A DNA stretch of 64,000 nucleotides from Streptomyces sp. H27-C3. Lineage in GTDB: Bacteria; Actinomycetota; Actinomycetes; Streptomycetales; Streptomycetaceae. The translations under genes were made by a program, and so were the position numbers. This document shows positions 57,561 through 64,000 of this stretch, piece by piece (the first letter of the stretch is position 1; each line of letters begins with the position of its first letter). The notes under the pieces are model-generated. The model ran no database searches and was not told where the DNA came from. It saw nothing but the letters and a program-made list of their open reading frames with translations. The stretch covers positions 248,001-312,000 of the forward strand of contig NZ_JASITA010000001.1 in NCBI RefSeq assembly GCF_030063415.1, read 5' to 3'.

Positions 57561-57641
57561 CCGGTTGCCGGGACCCTGTCCGCCGGGCCGGGCGTGGCTC
57601 TGATACGGATCTGCGGGCAGAGTCGATTTCAGGGATCCCCG

Positions 57642-57950
57642 TCAGCCGTGGGCAATCTGGGGCTGAGGATCGCCTCGGGGAGCCGGGCCGTCTGGATCGT
57701 TGGTGGTCGAAAGGGACTGGTGAGCCACATGGCGTCCCCCTGGGGCGGCGGAACCGTTCCGCGTGTCCAGCCCCCATCGGAAGCAGCCGTGCGGGGCGCT
57801 GGCAGTCCTGGCCCGGTACGCCCGAAGCTGGGACTGAGCGGCTTCGGTTCCCCACGGTGACGCCACATAACGCCGCAGATCCTGCGCCGTCGAGCGATTC
57901 AAGTCACAGTACTCGGCGACGTCAAAGACGGATGTCCGGGACTCAGCCAT
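57642..57950 (-). CDS. Hypothetical protein, poorly supported
   Basis: A 102-codon frame starting MAESRTSVFDVAEYCDLNRSTAQDLRRYVASPWGTE, with an amphipathic N-terminus, then Arg/Pro/Gly-rich sequence without recognisable motif. GAGG lies 8 nt before the ATG, and it starts 25 nt after the stop of the preceding gene on the strand. Could be a remnant of a small regulator. Confidence 0.35.
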   Translation of the reverse strand: MAESRTSVFDVAEYCDLNRSTAQDLRRYVASPWGTEAAQSQLRAYRARTASAPHGCFRWGLDTRNGSAAPGGRHVAHQSLSTTNDPDGPAPRGDPQPQIAHG

Positions 57951-57975
57951 GGCTTCGGCCTCTATTCCGCTTCGG

Positions 57976-58500
57976 TCACCACCAGTGCCGGAACAGGTAG
58001 TTGCCGCGCGGCAGCTCGCCGCGGCGGATGAGGTCGCCGAGCACCAGCCTCAGCGACGGCGAGAAGGCGCGATCGGCGAAGAACCGGTCCTCGAACACGG
58101 CGTCCTCAAGGTCTCGCGTCGCCGACGGGTTGGCCTCGACGGTGGCCGGGGCGCTCTCGTCGGCGACGCGGATGCTCAGCCAGTAGTCCAGCTCTGTCAC
58201 ACCGGTCTTGAAGGCGCTCTCTCCGGTGCGGGAGTCGCAGCCCAGGTAGATCTCGGCGTCGTCGAGGTCGCTGAGTGCCTGCAGGTAGTCCTCGTTGGAG
58301 GTGAGCTCGTAGAGCTTCACGCTGTCATTGCCAATGTGCTCGTCGTCCCGCTGGCATCCGCGCAGCGAGCTGTACGGCTTGCCGTAGATGCGCTCCACGA
58401 TGGCTTCGATCGGGATGCATCCGTTCTCGGCGGTCGCATGATCAGCGTGTGGCTCCAGCATGTAGACGCTGCGGGGCGTGTATTCGGGTGCATCGGGCAT
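57976..58500 (-). CDS. Acidic hypothetical protein of 174 aa downstream of an IS
   Basis: A soluble, Asp/Glu-rich 174-aa protein (MPDAPEYTPRSVYMLEPHAD; PIEAIVERIYGKPYSSLRGCQ; DYLQALSDLDDAEIYLGCD). No family recognised, and no signal or TM. A perfect AGGAGG lies 7 nt before the ATG, so it is a genuine gene. The IS5-type element ends about 15 nt upstream, replacing the native promoter region; transcription may now come from the IS or be lost. Confidence 0.75.
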   Translation of the reverse strand: MPDAPEYTPRSVYMLEPHADHATAENGCIPIEAIVERIYGKPYSSLRGCQRDDEHIGNDSVKLYELTSNEDYLQALSDLDDAEIYLGCDSRTGESAFKTGVTELDYWLSIRVADESAPATVEANPSATRDLEDAVFEDRFFADRAFSPSLRLVLGDLIRRGELPRGNYLFRHWW

Positions 58501-58515
58501 GACGGAGCCTCCTAT

Positions 58516-59390
58516 GAGCTTGTAACACGATCATGATCGGGCCTTCTTGAGGCGTCTCCAGGCTGCAGGCGAGGGAGGCGAAAGCGTCGTGGAGTTCGGT
58601 CCGACGTTCCCATCGGACGGCGAGGCGCCTGAAGTGGTGGAGCAGGGCGAAGGTCTGCTCGACGACGTAGCGGAGTTTGCCGATGCCCTTGATGTTGGGT
58701 GATCCCTTGCGGGAGATGACGGGCAGGATCCGCCGGCGACGCAGCTCGTCGCGGTGGGCGTTGGAGTCGTAGCCCTTGTCGCCGAGCAGGGCTTTCGGTC
58801 GTCGGCGTGGCCGGCCGGGGCGCCCGGCGACGGGTGGGATGCCGTCGACCAGGGCGAGGGTCTGAGTGACGTCGTTGACGTTGGCCGCGGTCGTGATGAC
58901 CTTCAGTGGGGTGCCACGTCCGTCGCAGATCAGATGGTGCTTGCTGCCCGTCTTCCGCCGGTCGACCGGCGACGGACCGGTATCGGGTCCCCTTTTTTCG
59001 CACGGATGTGGGAGCCATCCACGCACGCACGCGACCAGTCGAGCTCGCCGGCCGCGTTCAGCTTCGCAAGCAGGACCCGGTGCAGCCGGTCGAAGGATCC
59101 TGCCTTCTGCCACCGGTCCAGGCGGCGCCAGCAGGTCTGCCCTGAGCCGAACCCCAGCTCCAGTGGCAGCAGTTGCCAGGCTATGTCGTTGTAGAGGACG
59201 AACAGGATGCCCTGCAGGCAGAGACGGTCCGACACCGGCCGAGGCCCCGGTGACCGCTCCGGCCACGGCGGCAGCAAAGGCTCGATCAACGCCCACAACT
59301 CATCGTCCACGATCCACGGCCGAGTACCCACCATCACGAACGGCCGAATCGTCACACCGGTAACGCCCAACCAGCATCGCATCGCGGGTT
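58516..59390 (-). mobile_element. IS5-type insertion sequence (boundaries approximate)
   Basis: Carries one frameshifted IS5-family transposase. The likely left end is GAGCTTGTAACACGATC at 58516, between the RBS of the downstream gene and the transposase stop. A matching right-hand inverted repeat was not found past 59340, so the element may be truncated there. Confidence 0.6.
58531..59334 (-). pseudogene. IS5 family transposase, two frames
   Basis: Frame A starts at 59334 (VGTRPWIVDDELWALIEPLLPPW) and contains the N-terminal region to GELDWSRACVDGSHIRAKKG. Frame B then supplies GPDTGPSPVDRRKTGSKHHLICDGRGT, LLGDKGYDSNAHRDEL and YVVEQTFALLHHFRRL, the DDE core with D and E residues. Switching from A to B needs a -1 shift at an A6G4 run (58989-58998, reverse strand), the kind of slippery site used by some IS5 groups. 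Near the end, CSLETPQEG replaces the family's CSLICWRRLKK; a small deletion there shifts the final frame, so the stop at 58531 is out of phase. Inactive or low activity. Confidence 0.8.
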
Positions 59391-59582
59391 CCAACCGGAC
59401 TCCGTTCTGAATCCCCCCGGTACCGCCCACCGGCTTTCGTCACAAGCCTCGCCGGCCCTCCGTTCATCGGGTTTGCCCACCGACGTGCCTGACCTTCCGA
59501 CGGAGTTCCCCACCGGATTCCCGACCGACATGCCCACCGGCCTGCCGACGGACCTGCCCACCGACTGGCCCGGAGATACCCC

Positions 59583-60470
59583 ATGACGGCGGCCTTCCCA
59601 GCAGTCACCCCGCCGCCGGGACCGCCCTCGGGGTTCCCGCCGAAGCCTCCGTCGCGGATGCGCCGCCCGCGCGGCGTCGCGGCGGCGATCGTGCTCGCCC
59701 TCATGCTCTCCGTGAGCTACGGCATCGCCCAGACCCTCTATTGGCAACAGCCCGAGATCGCCTCGGCGTTGCCCTGGATGCGGGTATGGCTGCTGCCCGA
59801 GACGGAACCGTTCAAGGTAACCCGGGTGCTGCTCATCGTCGGGTGGGCGGTCGCCACGCTCCTGGCTCTGGTGCTTGTGCTGAGCCAGGAGCGTGGCTCT
59901 GGCCTCCCCGCTCCTCACTGCCCCGCCTCCCGGCCCTCCCCCTGCAGTCCCCACCGACCCCGCCGGCGGCAACGAGCGATCCCGCGCCCGCACCCTGCGT
60001 GTCTGTCAGTTCGGCATCCTGGGTGCCTTCGTGCTGCCCCACTCCTGGATGGCGCTCGACGCGCTCGTTGCGTACCCGCTCACGCTGCTTGACTGTCTGC
60101 CGACGACCGCCGCGCTGCTGGTCCTTCACCGGGTGCAGTTCTATCGCCGGATGCCCGTGCGGCTGTTGCTCATCGGGTTCGGTTGGGGTGTGCTTGTCGG
60201 CGACGGGTTCGGCTCGGTCATGGTCACCTGGTTTCACCTCCTTGACTGGCAGTATCCGCGCGACATGATTCTCCGGCTCTACACCCTGCTCGCCCTCAAC
60301 ACCGGGCTCTTCTCCGAACTCGGCAAGGCGGTCGGAGTCGCGGTCCTGCTCCTCCTGTTCCGGCGCCACATCGACAACGTGGTGTCCGGCGTCGTCATCG
60401 GCGCGGCAGTCGGCCTCGGCGCCAACCTGCCCGAAACCTTTCCCTACATGGCCTTGATCGACCCTGGTCA
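59583..60470 (+). pseudogene. PrsW-like intramembrane protease, frame-disrupted and truncated
   Basis: The first segment (59583-59890) reads Pro-rich RPPSRMRRPRGVAAAIVLALM and a second TM (VTRVLLIVGWAVATLLALVLVL). The next frame, from about 59893, carries further TMs and NTGLFSELGKAVGVAVLLLLF with the PrsW-type Glu/Lys, ending near PYMALIDPG (60465). The 59473-59585 stretch just before encodes PTDxPTxxP repeats with a stop overlapping the ATG, the tail of another lost gene. The C-terminal half of a PrsW protease is absent. Confidence 0.5.
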
Positions 60471-60520
60471 GGAAAGAGGGCGACGCGCTCTACATCCTCG
60501 ACGCGCCCCTCGATGTACAG

Positions 60521-61747
60521 ATGGAAACCATGTACGTGGAGGCACGCGGCAAGGCGGCAGCGGGCGGGTGCCCGAGGACGGACAAGGCCACCGAGGACCG
60601 GAACGAGGACTTGTTTCGCACCTTGACCTTGCCCAAGCTGAAGCATGCCAGCAACTACGCACCGGAATATGCCGAACTGCGCCGTGTCTGTCTCGCCCGC
60701 GTCGCTGCCGAGCGGTATCGAGGGCTGAGCCAATCCAAGGACACGGCCTACGTCGCGCTTGTCGACAAGGGCGACGTCACCGACTGGCAGACCGAAACCG
60801 ATTGGAAGCCCACCGAGACATTCAACCGGTACGTCGACTCCTACTCCAAGGGCGAGTTCAAAGTCACAGAGGAGGAGCAGCACGGCGATGGCCGTGTCTA
60901 CGTCCGCACGTATTCCTACTGCGGCGTCGATCTCTCCAAGATCGCCTTGAGCAAGGTCTCGAACGACCGCTTCACGGCCGAGCACGCCACCCTCGCCACG
61001 GACATCGACCGCTCGCTGAAAGCGCCGTCCGCCGCGGGCGACGACACCGTGTGGCTTGGCGCGCCACGCCACGCCAGGCCGCCGGGCTCGGACCGCCTGA
61101 AGATCCCCCTGTCCACAGGCGAGGTGACGCTGCGCCTGCTTCCGGTGTCGCTGGCGTTGCTCGGCGTCCTGCTGTGGTGGCATAGGCGGAGGCTCAACGC
61201 CCCTGGTGTCCCAAGCTCCCTGCGACTCGCGGCCACCGGCACCCACAGTCTCCCAGACGCCCGGAGCGTCCCAGGCGCCCGCAATGGCCCACGTCCGTTG
61301 CGTCGGCGCAGCAGTTGCCAAACGATCACGCGAGAACCCGCACAACACCTCCTGATGAGGTTGTCAGACCACAGCTGTGGCCGGGACCTTCTCAAGGCGC
61401 AGGGAGCCGGAGTCCGTGAGATAGCGCGGCGGACAAGCCGGGCTCCTTCGGACCGCTGCTTGACCACGTCGGTGGCTCCGCCTTCGCCGCCTGCCTACCA
61501 CCCACATCGACGGAGCCGTGGTCAACATCGGCCGCCTCGACACGGCCGAATCCCCCATCGACCTCAACGCCCTGTCCTACCGGCATCTGCGCCCCGCCGG
61601 GGTGTCCTTCGGCTTCACCCGGGCCGCCGAACTCGGTTCCGTCATCACGGCCGCCGGCGAGCAGCTTCTGCCCGCCGTCGCCGACGAACGCGTACGGCCC
61701 CTGATCGACACCACCCTGGCCTTCGAGACCGCCGAAAAGGTCGCTGA
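60521..61747 (+). CDS. Hypothetical membrane-anchored protein, fused to foreign tail
   Basis: A 408-codon frame whose first about 250 residues look genuine (EARGKAAAGGCPRTDK, YAELRRVCLARVAAERYRGLSQ, DVTDWQTETDWKPTETFNRYVD) and end with one TM (VTLRLLPVSLALLGVLLWW). It reads on past about 61250 into DNA of an alcohol dehydrogenase remnant as Arg/Pro-rich nonsense. In the same frame sense extends upstream to about 60466 (LVRKEGDALYILDAPLDVQ), so the true gene starts earlier, inside the PrsW remnant. Function unknown. Confidence 0.5.
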   Translation: METMYVEARGKAAAGGCPRTDKATEDRNEDLFRTLTLPKLKHASNYAPEYAELRRVCLARVAAERYRGLSQSKDTAYVALVDKGDVTDWQTETDWKPTETFNRYVDSYSKGEFKVTEEEQHGDGRVYVRTYSYCGVDLSKIALSKVSNDRFTAEHATLATDIDRSLKAPSAAGDDTVWLGAPRHARPPGSDRLKIPLSTGEVTLRLLPVSLALLGVLLWWHRRRLNAPGVPSSLRLAATGTHSLPDARSVPGARNGPRPLRRRSSCQTITREPAQHLLMRLSDHSCGRDLLKAQGAGVREIARRTSRAPSDRCLTTSVAPPSPPAYHPHRRSRGQHRPPRHGRIPHRPQRPVLPASAPRRGVLRLHPGRRTRFRHHGRRRAASARRRRRTRTAPDRHHPGLRDRRKGR

Positions 61748-61799
61748 ACGACTCCGCTCCCATCAGGCCCACGGAAAGATCGTCCTCGCCGTTCCCTGA
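61430..61799 (+). pseudogene. Zinc-type alcohol dehydrogenase C-terminal remnant
   Basis: The last 93 codons from 61518 (MVNIGRLDTAESPIDLNALS, FGFTRAAELGSVI, FETAEKVAERLRSHQAHGKIVLAVP) match the C-terminus of an MDR-type dehydrogenase. The preceding bases give GSFGPLLDHVGGSAFAACLP in another frame. The catalytic N-terminal domain is missing, so it is a remnant. Upstream (61365-61430) a short piece, EIARRTSRAPS, resembles an IS30-type HTH. Confidence 0.65.
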
Positions 61800-61845
61800 G
61801 GGGGCGGGGCCACGTAAGCCACTCCCCGAGAGGGTCGCACTGCTA

Positions 61846-61897
61846 CAGAACCCGCACGCAGCACCGCACTTGACTACGGTGTCGCGTGCGGGTTCTG
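61846..61897 (+). terminator. Hairpin between the dehydrogenase remnant and the P450
   Basis: CAGAACCCGCACGC (61846-61859) pairs perfectly with GCGTGCGGGTTCTG (61884-61897) over a 24-nt loop. Confidence 0.7.
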
Positions 61898-62200
61898 CGT
61901 TGTTCGAGGTCAGAATTGTGCGAACCCGCGCGCTTCCGCGTTCGACGCCCTCTGCGTGCAGCGGCAGAATCTGCGGACGCTGCCACTGACCGAAAGATGG
62001 CCGCTGGGCAGGTCCTGGGAGGCGGTGCGGCTCTCCAGCGGGGAAGCGGGAATGGTGACCAGGGTGCCGGCGGACAGGAATATGCCGGGCGGAAGCTGGG
62101 GGTTGACCGCGCACCCCGAACAAGTCCTGTTGGCGTGGCGCGCTAGTCTGGCCCGGACATCGACCTGATACAGACCATGCGACAAAATGAGGAGCTTGCG

Positions 62201-63433
62201 ATGACCGGGGGCGCTCTCCCCACCGAACAGATACCTCTGTTCAATCCTTTCGCGGAAGGGTTCACCGACAACCCGTATCCGCAGTACGCCCTGTTGCGGC
62301 AGACCGCGCCCGTCTACGCCCATCCCATGGGCTTTTGGGTGATCACCCGGTACCAGGACGTCTCCGCGCTCCTGCGCTCCGGCGCGTCGGTCGAGCTGCG
62401 CAACGTCACCTCGGGCGCGATGGTGAACCTGCGTCAGAAGGACGAGTCGCGCAGGACCCCACTCATCGACGGCTTCTCCATGATCGACCGTGACGCGCCG
62501 GACCACACCCGGCTGCGCAGGCTGGTGCAGAAGGCGTTCACACCGAAGTCGATCCAGGCGCTCGCGCCGCGCATCCGTGACCTCGTCGACGGACTGCTGG
62601 ACCGCATGGCCGACTCGGGCCGCGCGGACCTGGTGCCTCACCTCGCCTCTCCGCTGCCGTTCACCGTGATCGCGGAGATGCTGGGCGCGCCGCCGACCGA
62701 TCATGCGCGGATTCGCGAGCTGAGCGCCACCATGGTCCGCTCTCTCGAACCGGTCGCCGACCCGAGCGTGATGCTCGCGATCGAAGCGGCCGACGAGGAA
62801 CTCGCCAAGATCACCGCCGAGATGATCGCGTGGAAGCGCCGCAACCCCGCCGACGACCTGATGACCGCCCTGATCAACGTCCAGGAGGACGGCGACGCGC
62901 TCAGCGACGACGAGCTGGTCGCCCAGATTCTGCTGCTCTACATCGCGGGCCACGAGACGACCGTGAACCTGCTCGCCAACGGCACGTTGGCGCTGTTGCG
63001 GCACCCGGAGCAGCTGGCCGCGCTGCGCGCGGACGCTTCACTGATGCCGAACGCGGTCGACGAGCTGCTGCGCTACGACAGCCCCCTCCAGTCGAGCCGG
63101 CGGATCACCGTTGAGCCGACCGTGCTCAGTGGGGTCGAGATCCCGGCCGGTTCGTTCGTGATCGCGGGTCTGGCCTCGGCGAACCGGGACGAGCTGCACT
63201 GGGGCTCGGACGCGGACACCCTGCGTCTGGACCGTGAGGGCGCCCGGGGACATGTCGCGTTCGGCTCCGGGTCACACCACTGCCTGGGTGCGTCGTTGGC
63301 ACGCCTGGAGGCGAGCATCACGTTCGAACGGATGCTGCAGCGGTTCCCGAACCTGGCTCTCGATGGCGATGTGACGTACAACGGCCGTATCAACGTCCGC
63401 GGTCCGGCCTCGCTTCCAGTGTCGCTCGGCTGA
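62201..63433 (+). CDS. Cytochrome P450
   Basis: A 410-aa soluble bacterial P450. The I-helix is LLYIAGHETTVNLLANG (oxygen-activating AGHETT), the K-helix ExxR is in DELLRYDSP, and the heme loop is FGSGSHHCLG with the cysteine ligand at residue 361. The start ATG at 62201 is supported by GAGGAG 7 nt upstream. No ferredoxin gene is adjacent, so it must use redox partners from elsewhere. The acyltransferase gene facing it suggests a natural-product setting, but no specific substrate can be given. Confidence 0.93.
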   Translation: MTGGALPTEQIPLFNPFAEGFTDNPYPQYALLRQTAPVYAHPMGFWVITRYQDVSALLRSGASVELRNVTSGAMVNLRQKDESRRTPLIDGFSMIDRDAPDHTRLRRLVQKAFTPKSIQALAPRIRDLVDGLLDRMADSGRADLVPHLASPLPFTVIAEMLGAPPTDHARIRELSATMVRSLEPVADPSVMLAIEAADEELAKITAEMIAWKRRNPADDLMTALINVQEDGDALSDDELVAQILLLYIAGHETTVNLLANGTLALLRHPEQLAALRADASLMPNAVDELLRYDSPLQSSRRITVEPTVLSGVEIPAGSFVIAGLASANRDELHWGSDADTLRLDREGARGHVAFGSGSHHCLGASLARLEASITFERMLQRFPNLALDGDVTYNGRINVRGPASLPVSLG

Positions 63434-63445
63434 GTCTGCGGCTCT

Positions 63446-63477
63446 GCGGGCCCGTCGGATCGATCCGACGGGCCCGC
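63446..63477. terminator. Perfect 32-bp palindromic terminator
   Basis: GCGGGCCCGTCGGATC (63446-63461) and its exact reverse complement (63462-63477) meet without a loop, between the convergent P450 and acyltransferase genes. A hairpin acting in both directions is likely. Confidence 0.8.
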
Positions 63478-63492
63478 ACGCTTGAGGTCCCC

Positions 63493-64000
63493 TCACACCA
63501 GGGCGGCCGTGGCTGACGTGACGGACCGCAGGCCCTCACACAGCTTCTCCATCGACGCGTTGTTGTTGCCGAACTGGTTGATCGCGAACGCCCCGCGGTA
63601 GTCCGGCCCGTAACCGTGCTTGAGGAAGTTGACGAAGGATCCGCTGGCGCTGAGGTCCACGAAGTAGTGGTTCTCCGGCACGCGGAAGGATGTGGACATC
63701 AGCTCGTCGAAGCGCACCCGGCCCCGGACCACGTCCCACGCGTATGTTTCCAGGTGCTCTGGCGCATCGTCGTCCATCTGCCGCGCGTACGCCGAGGAGT
63801 AGACAGGCAGGCGCGGCCTGCTCACCGTGACGGCTCTGCCCAGGCTCCGGCACTCGGCTTGGATGTCATCGAGAACGCCCGAGTGGAAGGCGTACCGGAC
63901 GGGCAGCCTGACGGCGACCACGCCCTCGTCGTCCAGCGCGGCCCGCACGTCGGCCAGCCGCTCGCTCTCGCCGCTGACGACGAAGTTGCCTAGGGACGCG
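63493..64000 (-). CDS. PKS-type acyltransferase, C-terminal part (5' end outside window)
   Basis: An open frame entering from the right edge, reading ASLGNFVVSGESERLADVRAALDDEG, then VVAVRLPVRYAFHSGVLDDI. This is the second half of a malonyl-CoA:ACP transacylase-like domain with the catalytic His in AFHS. The GHSxG serine lies beyond the window. Unusually, the protein ends at EGLRSVTSATAALV soon after the domain, so it is either a stand-alone AT (trans-AT) or the last domain of a larger enzyme. Confidence 0.85.
   Translation of the reverse strand, partial: ASLGNFVVSGESERLADVRAALDDEGVVAVRLPVRYAFHSGVLDDIQAECRSLGRAVTVSRPRLPVYSSAYARQMDDDAPEHLETYAWDVVRGRVRFDELMSTSFRVPENHYFVDLSASGSFVNFLKHGYGPDYRGAFAINQFGNNNASMEKLCEGLRSVTSATAALV

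Noticed and set aside
59352..59993. Minus-strand frame between the IS and the PrsW remnant
   Set aside because: Antisense to the Pro/Thr-repeat tail and PrsW N-terminus; composition is pure GC-frame artefact.
61846..61897. Stem-loop considered as a tRNA-like or RNA gene
   Set aside because: A single long stem with a 24-nt loop and no cloverleaf or TTCGANTC arm; better explained as a terminator.

Overview
The base composition (very high GC, third codon positions almost always G or C, frequent GTG starts) and the gene families (a TerD-type protein, Rv1733c-like and SCO4225-like membrane proteins, an F420-type nitroreductase-family protein, and secreted enzymes controlled by a LacI repressor) indicate a Streptomyces chromosome. 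The mix of intact housekeeping or conserved genes with pseudogenes, an insertion sequence, MITE-like repeats and an integrase suggests a moderately conserved region interrupted by decaying accessory DNA. No rRNA, tRNA or CRISPR array was seen.

Layout. 1-1.5 kb: a secreted M4 metalloprotease cut by the window edge. 2.0-8.2 kb: six minus-strand genes joined by 4-nt overlaps (FAD oxidoreductase, DUF1365, two cyclopropane-fatty-acid-type methyltransferases, DUF1295, alpha/beta hydrolase), probably one lipid-modification operon. 8.3-11.1 kb: an FhaA N-terminal-type protein, a MarR regulator and a broken MMPL transporter. 11.2-19.3 kb: a glycan-degradation regulon. It holds a discoidin plus beta-helix enzyme, a stand-alone discoidin protein, a DUF1996 secreted protein, a LacI repressor and a frameshifted GH3 glycosidase, with four near-identical GGAGAGCGCTCTCC palindromes. 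20-27.5 kb: an aromatic-type flavin monooxygenase, an SDR pseudogene, a NUDIX protein, lnt, an O-antigen ligase-like remnant, a racemase and an HpnB-like glycosyltransferase.

27.6-37.2 kb: a tandem TerD-like protein, a low-complexity protein, a MOSC protein, a beta-helix/AAA+ chimera, a large membrane hydrolase whose alpha/beta fold is split by a membrane domain, and a DeoR regulator. 37.3-53.6 kb: mostly intact chromosomal genes: SRPBCC, a Cys-synthase-like PLP enzyme, an anti-sigma-type ATPase, prolyl aminopeptidase, ROK, MFS, a two-component system, a TetR/nitroreductase pair, a geranylgeranyl-reductase-like enzyme, an M20 dipeptidase, an MBL-fold hydrolase and an AAA-NUDIX fusion.

53.6-61.8 kb: an accessory island with a tyrosine integrase overlapping the NUDIX gene, a 160-bp MITE, two or three phage/plasmid-type regulators, a TPR regulator without its HTH, a frameshifted IS5-type transposase and several gene fragments. 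62.2-64 kb: a cytochrome P450 and the C-terminal part of a PKS-type acyltransferase facing it, perhaps the edge of a secondary-metabolite cluster.

Long open frames lie opposite nearly all genes because of the GC bias; these were not annotated.
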